NCBI GenBank assembly: GCA_024743195.1
Contig: JANSXE010000009.1
Location: 62,001-126,000 of the forward strand
Source: Alphaproteobacteria bacterium
GTDB taxonomy: Bacteria > Pseudomonadota > Alphaproteobacteria > UBA8366 > Aestuariispiraceae
Length of the DNA: 64,000 nucleotides
Direction: 5' to 3'
The position numbers and the translations under genes were made by a program. This document shows positions 16,801 to 25,162 of the stretch, in pieces (positions within the stretch are counted from its first letter, which is position 1; each line of letters opens with the position of its first letter). The notes beneath the pieces are model-generated. The model searched no databases, had not been told where the DNA came from, and saw only the letters and a list, made by a program, of their open reading frames with translations.

Positions 16801-18144
16801 ATGGCCTCGCCCCCGGTCGATCCCGTCGTCTCCGACCCCAGCCCGCCCGCGGCCGCCGACGCCGTGGTCGTCGGCGCCGGGATCATCGGCGCCTGCGCGG
16901 CGCTGGCGCTGGCGGAGAAGGGCCTGTCGGTCGCGCTGGTCGAAAAGGGCGTCGTCGGCGGCGAGCAGTCGAGCCGCAATTGGGGCTGGTGCCGCCAGCA
17001 GGGCCGCGACAGCCGAGAGATCCCGCTGATCAAGGCGAGCCTCGCCGAATGGGACCGGATGGCCGGGCGCACCGGCCGCGACCTGGGCTTCCGCCGCGCC
17101 GGCGTCGCCTATGTCACCGACAAGCCGGCCGAGCTGGCGGCGTGGGAGGCTTGGGTCGCCCGCGCCCGGGAGCATCAGATCGACAGCCGCATGCTCTCGC
17201 GCGCCGAGGCGGCGGAGCTGTTCCCCGACGCCCGCGCCGACTGGATCGGGGGCGTCGCGACGCCCAGCGACGGGCGCGCCGAGCCCGCCCGCGCCGCGCC
17301 TGCGATCGCGGAGGCCCTGCGCGCCCGCGGCGGCCATGTGCTGACGCACTGCGCCGTGCGCGGGCTGGAGACGGAGGCGGGCGCCGTCTCCGCCGTGGTC
17401 ACGGAGCAGGGGCCGATCCGCACGCGCCTCGTCCTGCTGGCCGCGGGCGCCTGGTCCAACCTGTTCCTCAAGCGCCACGGGTTGGAGATGCCGCAACTCT
17501 GCGTGCGCGCCTCGGTGCTGCGCACCGCGCCCGCGCCCGCGCCCGCGCCGGCGGTGACGGACGGCGCGCTGGGCGCGCCGGATTTCAGCCTGCGCCGGCG
17601 CTTGGACGGCGGCTACAATCTGGCGCTCGGCGGGGCCGTCGCCTTCGACCTGACGCCGGACGCGTTCCGCTACCTGCGCGCCTTCTGGCCCGCCTTCCTG
17701 GCGGAGCGCAAGCATATGCGCCTCCGCCTCGGCCGGCCCTTCCTCGACGCCCTGCGCCAACCGACGGACTGGCCGCTCGACGGCGAAAGCCCGTTCGAGC
17801 GCACGCGCATCCTCGACCCCGAGCCGGACGACCGCGTGCTGGACCAGGCGCTTTCGGCGCTGAAGCGCGCCTTCCCGGCGCTCGCGGGCGTCGAGGTCGC
17901 CGGGCGCTGGGCCGGCCTGATCGACGCGACGCCCGACGCCGTGCCCGCCATCGGGCCGGTCGCGGCCCAGCCCGGCCTCTTCATCGCTGCCGGCTTCTCC
18001 GGCCACGGCTTCGGCATAGGCCCCGGCGCCGGCCGCCTCGCCGCCGACCTCGTCGCCGGCGACCCGCCCCTCGTCGACCCGGCGCCTTTCCGCTTCTCGC
18101 GCTTCAGCGACGGAACCACGCTCGCGCTGGAGGCGGGGCTGTAA
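16801..18144 (+). CDS. FAD-dependent oxidoreductase, DAO/PuuB-like family
   Basis: A 447-residue D-amino-acid-oxidase-fold flavoenzyme. The FAD-binding GxGxxG is VVGAGIIGACAAL near residue 25, followed by the acidic end of strand two (ALVEKG). SSRNWGWCRQQGRD fits the group that includes gamma-glutamylputrescine oxidase and related amine oxidases. The C-terminal FAD loop is FIAAGFSGHGFGIGPGAG. The gene is the last of the polyamine operon, so the substrate is likely a polyamine or a derivative; no PuuA-like glutamylputrescine synthetase is present to make gamma-glutamylputrescine. A microsatellite near 17528 encodes alternating Ala-Pro. Confidence 0.82.
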   Translation: MASPPVDPVVSDPSPPAAADAVVVGAGIIGACAALALAEKGLSVALVEKGVVGGEQSSRNWGWCRQQGRDSREIPLIKASLAEWDRMAGRTGRDLGFRRAGVAYVTDKPAELAAWEAWVARAREHQIDSRMLSRAEAAELFPDARADWIGGVATPSDGRAEPARAAPAIAEALRARGGHVLTHCAVRGLETEAGAVSAVVTEQGPIRTRLVLLAAGAWSNLFLKRHGLEMPQLCVRASVLRTAPAPAPAPAVTDGALGAPDFSLRRRLDGGYNLALGGAVAFDLTPDAFRYLRAFWPAFLAERKHMRLRLGRPFLDALRQPTDWPLDGESPFERTRILDPEPDDRVLDQALSALKRAFPALAGVEVAGRWAGLIDATPDAVPAIGPVAAQPGLFIAAGFSGHGFGIGPGAGRLAADLVAGDPPLVDPAPFRFSRFSDGTTLALEAGL

Positions 18145-18224
18145 ACAATGGCGCCCCTCACGCCGCGACGGAGGGCTCCTCGAACGTGGGGGGGCACCTT
18201 TCACTATCATCCCGCTCGGCCCTC

Positions 18225-18255
18225 GCTCTGACGAAAGTCAGAGCCCATGCCTGAG
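18225..18255 (-). repeat. 31-nt hairpin element, copy A
   Basis: Read on the minus strand it begins CTCAGGCATGGG and ends in an 8-bp stem, GCTCTGAC/GTCAGAGC, closed by a TTTC loop. The same 31-nt element is at 19933 and 40424 on the plus strand. Stem pairs 2 and 3 differ between copies but remain complementary. It lies 80 bp after the stop of the FAD oxidoreductase. Confidence 0.9.
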
Positions 18256-18280
18256 CGTCGGCGGCGGGCCGGAAAAGAGT

Positions 18281-18475
18281 ATTGTGTCCCCTTTTTTCGT
18301 AGGTCCCTTTTTCGACGCGCCCCCGTCGTCCCGGACGGCCGCTAGGCCGATCTTGGACCCAGGAGCCCCAGCCGCCAACCGCCGCCCCGCCAGAGCGGCT
18401 ACGGCTTGTCCGAAATTAGTATTGTGTCCCCGTTTTTAGCATTGTGTCCCCGTTTTTCCTGTCCCCGTTTTTCCC
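18281..18475 (-). repeat. GGGGACACAAT repeat cluster A
   Basis: Four copies of GTGTCCCC or GTCCCCG followed by T-runs: ATTGTGTCCCC at 18281-18291, two ATTGTGTCCCCGTTTTT units at about 18421-18457 and a shorter one at about 18460-18475. The orientation is opposite to cluster B. A gap of 25 nt separates it from hairpin copy A. The motif resembles repeats that accompany REP-associated (RAYT/IS200-like) transposases in other proteobacteria, but no transposase is present here. Confidence 0.8.
18324..18368. repeat. Intergenic palindromic repeat of the CCCGGAC...GGACCC type
   Basis: Inside cluster A is a CGTCGTCCCGGACGGCCG arm followed by GGCCGATCTTGGACCCAG, an imperfect palindrome like a common alphaproteobacterial intergenic repeat that carries 'cccggac...gatccgggaccc'. 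It was probably an older insertion into which or beside which the GTGTCCCC units spread. Confidence 0.45.
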
Positions 18476-18661
18476 CGAGGTGGCTCGGAACAAGACTGGA
18501 CCTTAGCCTGGATTTACCAACTCCGTGCTTCTGAGTTGAAGCTTCATATAGATAGTTCCGAAGACCCGGTCGTTTCGCTGAGGATTGCTGTTGTGAAGCG
18601 CGCCTATCAGCCCTAAACCGTGATCAGCGTTGGGAATCACACATGAGATAGGGCGGCTGGT

Positions 18662-19507
18662 ATGACGACCGGCGTGTTTGCCATGGTGCTGGGGGCGGCC
18701 GTGCTGCACGCGGCCTGGAATGCGCTAGTTAAGGTCAATGCTGACAGGCTCGTGATGATCGCCATCATGATGATGAGCCAGGTCGGTGTTGGCTTGCTGG
18801 TTGTCCCTTTTCTGGCGGTCCCAGCACCAGAGAGCTGGCCATTCATTGCTGCTTCGGCGGCCCTGAACACGGCCTACTTCGTGTTTCTGATCAATGCCTA
18901 TCGCTATGGTGATCTCAGCCACGTCTATCCCATTGCCCGAGGTTCGGCACCATTGATCGTCGCGATTGTATCGGTTGCTATTGTTGGCGAGACATTGACT
19001 CGCCAGGCCGGCCTGGCAGTGGTCGTGATCGGGTTGGGGATCATGAGCCTGACCCTAACCCGTGGCACGGACGCCTTCAGAGAACCCAAAGCAATACTCT
19101 ACGCGCTTGGGACGGGCGTTTTGATTGCCGGATACACAATCGTCGATGGCTTGGGCGCCCGCTTGGCCGGCAACGCTCACAGCTACACCTTCTGGATCCA
19201 ACTGGTGAACGGCCTTCCGATCACCCTTCTGGCGCTCTATCTGCGCAGGGGCCGTGTTCTTTCATCGGTGCGTATGTGCTGGAAGGTGGGCGTCCTCGGT
19301 GGCATGATATCGCTGGTGGCTTATTGGATCGTCATATGGGCGATGACGCAGGCGCCCATGGCGCTCGTCTCTGCTGTCCGGGAAACGAGCATGGTGTTCG
19401 CCGTGCTCTTTGGTGTCTTCATCCTCAGGGAACGTCTCGACCTCGCTCGTCTGGCATCGATCGGCACGACCTTGATCGGAACCATGATGCTGAAAATGTC
19501 GCGATGA
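18662..19507 (+). CDS. EamA/DMT-family permease
   Basis: A 281-residue drug/metabolite transporter with about ten membrane helices arranged as two EamA repeats (roughly 1-135 and 145-281). AWNALVK near the start and PIARGSAPLIVAI in the first half are typical of the family. The second repeat carries VSAVRETSMVFAVLFGVFILRERL. Substrate is unknown; members export amino acids, nucleosides or metabolites. Codon use and base composition are clearly less GC-rich than the flanking polyamine and T6SS genes. It is the only gene between two inverted composite repeats, so acquisition as a small cassette is likely. Confidence 0.88.
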   Translation: MTTGVFAMVLGAAVLHAAWNALVKVNADRLVMIAIMMMSQVGVGLLVVPFLAVPAPESWPFIAASAALNTAYFVFLINAYRYGDLSHVYPIARGSAPLIVAIVSVAIVGETLTRQAGLAVVVIGLGIMSLTLTRGTDAFREPKAILYALGTGVLIAGYTIVDGLGARLAGNAHSYTFWIQLVNGLPITLLALYLRRGRVLSSVRMCWKVGVLGGMISLVAYWIVIWAMTQAPMALVSAVRETSMVFAVLFGVFILRERLDLARLASIGTTLIGTMMLKMSR

Positions 19508-19828
19508 GCGCTGCCCCAAGACCGCATTCAAGTACAGACGCGGGTTCTGGCCTGGGCCGGAGAATGGACTCGTGGTTTCGCTGCACGCAATGAGGGAGCG
19601 ACCAGATTCTCCGTCGTTCAAGCAGACCAGTTCCGCAGCTGCAAAGTTGCTCCGAAAGGATGGTTGGAACGATTGTACGACTACGCCTTCATCGCTCTAT
19701 AGTCCCAACACGGTTTTTACCGATCCCTCAGGGCTGAACGACCAGTCCGCAGGACTGTTTTCAAGCAGGAACATAATGGAGTTGTTTGCGTCGAACCCGA
19801 TCTGGCTCAGGCGTTTGCGGACATCCTT
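19508..19828. other. Non-coding tail of the EamA segment
   Basis: About 320 bp of lower-GC sequence between the EamA stop and cluster B. A long plus-strand frame (19572-20144) crosses it but has no family features and runs through the repeats, so I do not call a gene. No terminator hairpin with a T-tract was found apart from the repeats that follow. Confidence 0.5.
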
Positions 19829-19918
19829 GGAAAAAACGGGGACACAATATGTTTTTCCAAGGAAAAAACGGGGACACTATACGTTTTTCCTAAAAAGCGG
19901 GGACACAATTTTTTTCCT
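19829..19918 (+). repeat. GGGGACACAAT repeat cluster B
   Basis: A 32-bp unit is repeated in tandem: 19829-19860 and 19861-19892, then a partial third. Each full unit contains GGAAAAAACGGGGACAC and closes with GTTTTTCC, so each can fold as a hairpin. The last GGGGACACAAT ends at 19909, 23 nt before hairpin copy B. Orientation is opposite to cluster A. Confidence 0.85.
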
Positions 19919-19932
19919 GCCCGACGTGAACG

Positions 19933-19963
19933 CTCAGGCATGGGCGCTGACTTTCGTCAGCGC
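19933..19963 (+). repeat. 31-nt hairpin element, copy B
   Basis: CTCAGGCATGGG followed by stem GCGCTGAC/GTCAGCGC with loop TTTC. It has the same length as copies A and C; stem pairs 2 and 3 are C-G and G-C here. It stands 187 bp before clpV. Confidence 0.9.
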
Positions 19964-20150
19964 GGGGGTGGGGCGGGGTCATAGAGGCGGCGCGGGACGC
20001 CGCGCCGGCTGCTTGCGGCGTCGGCCGGGGCCGTGGACCTCTCTGCCGTTCTTGGGGGCGGGGTGGTGCCGAGGCGCTGAGCTTCCTTGCGCGAGGGCCC
20101 CGAATCGCGTCGGACTCGATCCCGCAACCGGGGTCGAAGGCTGAAAGCCC

Positions 20151-22838
20151 ATGCAGCTCGACATGAAGGTGCTGGTCGGGAAGCTCGACCCGGCCTGCCG
20201 CAAGGCGTTGGAGCAGGCGGCGCAGCTTTGCGTGCAGCAGACCCATTTCCACGTCACGGCCGAGCATTTCCTGCTCAAGCTGCTGGAGCAGCCGGAGACG
20301 GATCTCGCCGTAGGGCTGGCGCCGCAGGATGTGGACGCGGGCGCGCTCGCGGCCGATCTGCAGGCGGCGGTGGACGGCCTGCGCCGCGGCAACACCCGCA
20401 CGCCGGCCTTGGGGCCGGAGATCGCGGAGCTGTTGCAGGCGGCCTGGATCTACAGCTCGGCCACGCTGGGGCAGACCGCCACGCGCTCGGCCGCGCTGTT
20501 GCAGGCGGCCTTGGAGACGCCGGCGATCGCCGGGCCGCTCCTAGAGGCGGCGCCCGCCTTCGCGGACCTGCCGGTCGAGACCCTGCGCGCCGCCTGGCCG
20601 GAGATCGTCAAGCACTCCCCCGAGGCGACCCCCACCGCGCATCAGGCCGCCAAGGCGGACGCGGAGGCCGCGCGCGAGGCGCGGCGCGACGCCCGCGCCG
20701 CGCGGGCCGCGAAGCAGGAGCCGGCCGCCGCGGATCCTGCGCAGGACGGGGCGGCGGGCGAGGACCCGCTGGCGGTGCTCGACCTCTACACCGTCTCGCT
20801 CACCGATCAGGCGCTGGTCGGCGCGATTGACCCGATCGTCGGGCGCGATGCGGAGATCCGTCAGGTCATCGACATCCTGATGCGCCGGCGCCAGAACAAT
20901 CCGATCCTGACCGGCGAGGCGGGCGTGGGGAAGACCGCGGTGGTCGAGGGCTTCGCCCAGCGCATCGCCGACGGCGACGTCCCGCCGCCCTTGAAGGAGG
21001 TGGACGTCCGCCTCCTCGACCTCGCGCTGCTGCAGGCCGGCGCCTCGATGAAAGGGGAGTTCGAGGAGCGCCTGAAGTCCGTGGTGGAGGCGGTGAAGGC
21101 GTCGGCCAAGCCGATCGTGCTGTTCGTCGACGAGGCGCACACCTTGATCGGCGCCGGCGGCGCGGCCGGGCAGGGCGATGCGGCGAACCTCCTCAAGCCG
21201 GCCCTCGCGCGCGGCGAATTGCGCACCGTCGCGGCCACCACCTGGGCCGAATACAAACGCTATATCGAGAAGGACCCGGCGCTCGCCCGGCGCTTCCAGG
21301 TGGTCAAGGTGGGGGAGCCGGAGGCGGAGCGCGCGGTCGCCATGGTGCGCGGCCTCGCCCGGCGCTTGGCGGACCATCACGGCGTGCGCATCCTGGACGA
21401 GGCGATCGGGGAGGCGGTGCATCTCTCCGCCCGCTACATCGCCGGCCGGCAGTTGCCGGACAAGGCGATCGCGGTCCTGGACACGGCCTGCGCGCGCGTC
21501 GCGGTCTCGCAAGCCGGCGAGCCGCCGGCGCTGGAGGCCGCGCGGCGGCTGGTCGAGCGGCTGACCGTCGAGATCGACATCCTGAAGGCCGAGCGGGTGC
21601 GCGCCGACGACCACGCCGCGCGCATCGCGCGGCTGGAGGGCGAGCGCACGGAGGCGGAGGCGGAGCGCGACGCGCTGGCCGAGCGCTGGGACGCCGAGCG
21701 CGATCTGGTCGAGGAGATGCGGGCGCTGCTCGACCGCCGCCTCGATCCGGAGGAGCCGCCGGGCGAGGGGTACGCCGCGCTTCAGGAAAAACTCGCCGCG
21801 GCGCAGGGCGACGAGCCCATGGTTGCGGCCGCCGTCGACGGCGCCGTCGTCGCCCAGGTGATCGCCGGCTGGACCGGCATTCCGGTCGGCCGGGTGATGC
21901 GCGACGAGATCGCGGGCGTGCTGGCGCTGGAGGATCGGCTGCGCGCGCGCATCGTGGGCCAGGACCATGCGCTCGCCGCCGTCGCCCGGCGCATCCGCAC
22001 CTACCGCGCCGGCCTCGACGACCCGGGCAAGCCGGTGGGCGTCTTCCTGTTCGTGGGCCCCTCCGGCGTGGGCAAGACGGAGACGGCGCTCGGCCTCGCC
22101 GAATTGCTCTATGGCGGGGAGCGCAACCTGATCACCGTCAACATGTCGGAGTTCCAGGAGGCGCACACGGTCTCGGCGCTGAAGGGCGCGCCGCCCGGCT
22201 ATGTCGGCTTCGGCCAGGGCGGCGTGCTGACCGAGGCGGTGCGCCGCGCCCCCTATTCCGTCGTGCTGCTGGACGAGGTGGAGAAGGCGCATCCGGACGT
22301 GATGGAGCTGTTCTTCCAGGTCTTCGACAAGGGGATGATGGAGGACGGGGAGGGCGTCGAGGTCGATTTCAAGAACACGGTGCTGATCCTGACCTCGAAC
22401 CTGGGCGACCGGATCATCCAGGAGGCCGCCTTCTCCGGCGCGGAGATGAGCGTCGAGGAGCTTGCCGCCAAGGTCCGCCCGGCGCTGCTGGAGCGGTTCA
22501 AACCGGCCTTCCTGGGCCGCCTGTCGGTCGTCCCCTATCTGCCGCTGGGCGAGGCGCAGATCCGCGCCGTGGTCGACCTCAAGCTCGCCCGCATCGCCGG
22601 TCGCTTCGCGGAGAACAACGGGGCCGAGCTCGCGCTTGCGCCCGAGGTCGCCGACGCGGTCGCCGCCCGCTCGACCGAGGTGGAGAGCGGCGCGCGCGCC
22701 ATCGACGCGATCCTGACCCACAACCTGCTGCCGGCCGTCTCCGACGCCGTGCTGGCCCGCATGGCCGACGGCGGCGCGTTCGCGCGCGCGACGGTGACGC
22801 TCGACGCCGGCGGGCATTTCGCGGTGGCGTTGGAATGA
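20151..22838 (+). CDS. tssH: Type VI secretion ATPase TssH (ClpV)
   Basis: The AAA+ disaggregase that recycles contracted T6SS sheath. The N-domain (1-150) is of the Clp type. Two ATPase modules are present: Walker A GEAGVGKT at 255-262 with LFVDEAHTLIGAGG, and GPSGVGKTE at 636-644 with LLDEVEKAHPDVMELFFQVFDKG. An alanine-rich linker at about 160-200 and a shortened coiled-coil middle domain (450-550) fit ClpV rather than ClpB. Length, 895 residues, is usual. The ATG at 20151 is used; ATG 20163 is possible. Its normal substrate TssBC is not encoded nearby, so it must act on sheath proteins from another locus. Confidence 0.95.
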   Translation: MQLDMKVLVGKLDPACRKALEQAAQLCVQQTHFHVTAEHFLLKLLEQPETDLAVGLAPQDVDAGALAADLQAAVDGLRRGNTRTPALGPEIAELLQAAWIYSSATLGQTATRSAALLQAALETPAIAGPLLEAAPAFADLPVETLRAAWPEIVKHSPEATPTAHQAAKADAEAAREARRDARAARAAKQEPAAADPAQDGAAGEDPLAVLDLYTVSLTDQALVGAIDPIVGRDAEIRQVIDILMRRRQNNPILTGEAGVGKTAVVEGFAQRIADGDVPPPLKEVDVRLLDLALLQAGASMKGEFEERLKSVVEAVKASAKPIVLFVDEAHTLIGAGGAAGQGDAANLLKPALARGELRTVAATTWAEYKRYIEKDPALARRFQVVKVGEPEAERAVAMVRGLARRLADHHGVRILDEAIGEAVHLSARYIAGRQLPDKAIAVLDTACARVAVSQAGEPPALEAARRLVERLTVEIDILKAERVRADDHAARIARLEGERTEAEAERDALAERWDAERDLVEEMRALLDRRLDPEEPPGEGYAALQEKLAAAQGDEPMVAAAVDGAVVAQVIAGWTGIPVGRVMRDEIAGVLALEDRLRARIVGQDHALAAVARRIRTYRAGLDDPGKPVGVFLFVGPSGVGKTETALGLAELLYGGERNLITVNMSEFQEAHTVSALKGAPPGYVGFGQGGVLTEAVRRAPYSVVLLDEVEKAHPDVMELFFQVFDKGMMEDGEGVEVDFKNTVLILTSNLGDRIIQEAAFSGAEMSVEELAAKVRPALLERFKPAFLGRLSVVPYLPLGEAQIRAVVDLKLARIAGRFAENNGAELALAPEVADAVAARSTEVESGARAIDAILTHNLLPAVSDAVLARMADGGAFARATVTLDAGGHFAVALE

Positions 22839-22860
22839 GAGCGCCGAGCGGCGGCGCCGT

Positions 22861-22976
22861 CCTCGCCCTTCGAGACGGCCTCTCGCGAGGCCTCCTCAGG
22901 ATGAGGGCCCGACGCAGATCGCACGCGCTCAGGCCTCACCCTGGGGAGGCCCGAACGGCCGTCCCGAAGGGCGAGG
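22861..22976. repeat. 116-bp imperfect palindrome after clpV
   Basis: The outer arms CCTCGCCCTTCGAGACGGCC (22861-22880) and 22957-22976 pair with one mismatch; inner arms at about 22892-22909 and 22932-22949 pair with few mismatches. The CTTCGAGACGG and CTCAGGATGAGG words are those of a widespread alphaproteobacterial intergenic repeat. Between two co-oriented T6SS genes it could reduce read-through or stabilise the upstream mRNA end. Confidence 0.75.
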
Positions 22977-22997
22977 CCAGGGCGGAGCCTGCGCGCC

Positions 22998-25157
22998 ATG
23001 GCTGACCCCGTCGGTTTCACGCAACAGAACCTGACGCTCTCCGTCGACACGCCGTTGGGCGACGACGCTTTTTTGCTGAAGGGGCTGCGCGGGACGGAAG
23101 CGCTCTCGCAGCTCTTCCGCTACGAATTCACGCTCGCCTCCGAGGAGGCGGAGATCGACTTCTCCCAGATCGTCGGGCAGAGCGTCACCGCCAGCATCGC
23201 GCTCGGCGACGGGGAGACGGTCCGCTATGTGAACGGGATCGTCACCCATTTCACCCAGCATGACAGCGACCCGCGGCTGTGGTTCTACCGCGCGGTGGTG
23301 GAGCCGACCTTCTGGTTGGGGACGCGCAAGGCCGATTGCCGCATCTTCCAGGACCAGTCGGTCACCGACATCATCGAGACGGTGCTGGGGGAACTCGGCG
23401 TCACCGACTATTCGCTTGAGACCGCCAGTTCCTACGAGGCGCGGGAGTACTGCGTGCAGTACAACGAGACCAGCTTCGACTTCCTGAGCCGGCTGATGGA
23501 GGCGGAGGGGATCTTCTACTTCTTCCGCCATGAGAACGGGAAGCACACGCTGGTGCTGGCCGACGATTCCGACGTGCATGAGGAGTGCCCGGGCGCGGCG
23601 AGCGTCTTCTACCGGCCGGACCGGAGCGGCGCGCGGGAGGACGAGGACGCGATCTTCCAACTCGCCTACACCGAACGGGTGGCGACCGATTCCTTCGCGG
23701 CGCGCGACTACAATTTCGAGCAGCCGACGACCGACCTGACGACGACGGCCGAAGGCGGCGCCTCCGGCTCGGACATGGAGGTCTATGAGTATCCGGGCGG
23801 CTATCTGACGAAGGATGCGGGCGACGCGCTGGCCGATCTGCGCCTGCAGGCCTTCGAGACCCCGACCAAGGAGCTGTCCGGCCGCTCCACCGTGAAATCC
23901 TTCATCGCAGGCTACAATTTCACGCTCGACTGGCACGAGCGGCCGAGCCTCAACGCCGCCTACATGATCCGCGAACTGACGATCAGCGCGGACGCGGACC
24001 GCTATGAGAACCGCTTTACGGCCCAGCCGGCGACCCACCCGTTCCGCCCGGCGCGGCTGACCCGCGTCCCGCGCATCCACGGCGGCCAGACGGCGCTGGT
24101 CGTCGGCAAGTCGGGAGAGGAGATCTGGACCGACGAGTACGGCCGCATCAAGGTCCAGTTTCCTTGGGACCGGGAGGACGCGCAGGACGAGACGTCGAGC
24201 TGCTTCGTGCGCGTCGCCCAGGGCTGGGCCGGCAAGAGCTGGGGAAGCTGGTTCCTGCCCCGCATCGGGATGGAGGTGGTGGTCAGCTTCCTGGAGGGGG
24301 ACCCGGATCGGCCGCTGGTCACGGGCTGCGTCTACAACGGCGACAATCGGCAGTCCTACACGCTGCCCGACGACCAGACCAAGAGCTGGATCAAGACCAA
24401 CAGCTCCAAGGGCGGCGAGGGCTCGAACGAGCTGCGCTTCGAGGACAAGGCGGGCGAGGAGGAGGTCTATCTGCACGCCCAGAAAGACTGGAACAGCGAG
24501 GTCGAGAACGCGCGGACCACGACGATCAAGGAAGGCGACGACACGCTGACCCTGGAGCAGGGCGACCGCACGCTGGAGGTCCAGTCCGGCGACGAGACGC
24601 ACACGATCGCCGGCTCGCGCACGCTCAGCGTCGACGGCGCCCAGGACCACACCACCGGCGACGGCTTCACCCACAAGGTGACCGGCGACTACACGCTGAA
24701 AGTCTCCGGCGACCTGACGATCAACGCGACCGGAAAGGTCACGATCAAGGCCGGCGACGCGATGGTCCTCCAGGCCGGCTCCGACGGCACGCTGAAAGCC
24801 GGGCAGAACCTGACCGTCCAGTCCGGCATGGATTTCACCCAGAAGTCGGGCAAGAACCTCGACATCTCCTCGGCCATGGACACGACCAACGAAGCCGGCA
24901 TGAACATGACCACCAAGGCCGGCATGAACATGAAGAACGAGGCCGGCATGAACCTCGAGGAGAAGGGGGGCATGAACTACAAGGCCGAGGGCGCCATGAA
25001 CCACGAAGCCAAGGGCGGCATGCAGCTCAAGGCCGAGGGCGGCATGCAGGCCAGCGTCAAGGGCGGCATGCAGGGCACCTATGAAGGCGGCATGATGGGC
25101 ACGCTCAAGGGCGGCGTCATGGCGGCCCTCAAGGGTGCGATCAACAAGCTGGGCTGA
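22998..25157 (+). CDS. vgrG: Type VI secretion spike protein VgrG (TssI)
   Basis: The membrane-puncturing spike of the T6SS, 719 residues. Residues 1-360 resemble the gp27-like Rhs/VgrG domain (FLLKGLRGTEALSQLF near the start). The gp5 OB-fold is at about 375-455 (YGRIKVQFPWD, then GMEVVVSFLEGDPDRPLVTG). A beta-helix with TLTLEQGDRTLEVQSG-like rungs follows. From 609 to 712 it continues as thirteen consecutive octapeptides with Gly or Ala at position 2 and mostly Met at position 3, ending in AINKLG. No enzymatic C-terminal extension is present, so cargo must ride on PAAR or an adaptor. It is followed five bases later by the MORN_2 gene. Confidence 0.95.
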   Translation: MADPVGFTQQNLTLSVDTPLGDDAFLLKGLRGTEALSQLFRYEFTLASEEAEIDFSQIVGQSVTASIALGDGETVRYVNGIVTHFTQHDSDPRLWFYRAVVEPTFWLGTRKADCRIFQDQSVTDIIETVLGELGVTDYSLETASSYEAREYCVQYNETSFDFLSRLMEAEGIFYFFRHENGKHTLVLADDSDVHEECPGAASVFYRPDRSGAREDEDAIFQLAYTERVATDSFAARDYNFEQPTTDLTTTAEGGASGSDMEVYEYPGGYLTKDAGDALADLRLQAFETPTKELSGRSTVKSFIAGYNFTLDWHERPSLNAAYMIRELTISADADRYENRFTAQPATHPFRPARLTRVPRIHGGQTALVVGKSGEEIWTDEYGRIKVQFPWDREDAQDETSSCFVRVAQGWAGKSWGSWFLPRIGMEVVVSFLEGDPDRPLVTGCVYNGDNRQSYTLPDDQTKSWIKTNSSKGGEGSNELRFEDKAGEEEVYLHAQKDWNSEVENARTTTIKEGDDTLTLEQGDRTLEVQSGDETHTIAGSRTLSVDGAQDHTTGDGFTHKVTGDYTLKVSGDLTINATGKVTIKAGDAMVLQAGSDGTLKAGQNLTVQSGMDFTQKSGKNLDISSAMDTTNEAGMNMTTKAGMNMKNEAGMNLEEKGGMNYKAEGAMNHEAKGGMQLKAEGGMQASVKGGMQGTYEGGMMGTLKGGVMAALKGAINKLG
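24822..25133 (+). repeat. VgrG-tail 24-bp degenerate repeat array
   Basis: The DNA for residues 609-712 is thirteen 24-bp units, most containing GGCATGAA or GGCATGCA at the same phase. DNA similarity is highest among units four to eleven (about 24894-25085), so the array probably grew by recent duplication of whole rungs of the beta-helix. Confidence 0.8.
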
Positions 25158-25162
25158 GGGCG

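Larger units (their letters stand above)
18145..18661. other. Repeat-filled spacer before the EamA gene
   Basis: The 517-bp gap holds hairpin copy A, repeat cluster A and the palindromic repeat. The last 180 bp before 18662 are visibly less GC-rich, hold no further repeat and presumably include the EamA promoter. No gene is seen. Confidence 0.6.

Noticed and set aside
16801-18144. Calling the flavoenzyme puuB
   Set aside because: No glutamylputrescine synthetase is in the operon and family-level resemblance does not separate PuuB from other DAO-type oxidases.
18281-18475. Rho-independent terminator made of GTCCCC hairpins and T-runs
   Set aside because: T-runs are within repeated motifs that occur in both orientations at several loci; the repeat explanation covers all copies, although a terminator side-effect is possible.
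19572-20144. Possible 190-residue protein between the EamA gene and clpV
   Set aside because: It runs through the GGGGACACAAT array and hairpin copy B, has no family resemblance and no ribosome-binding site.
24822-25133. CRISPR-like repeat array
   Set aside because: The 24-bp periodicity is in frame with vgrG, units are degenerate and there are no spacers; it encodes beta-helix rungs.
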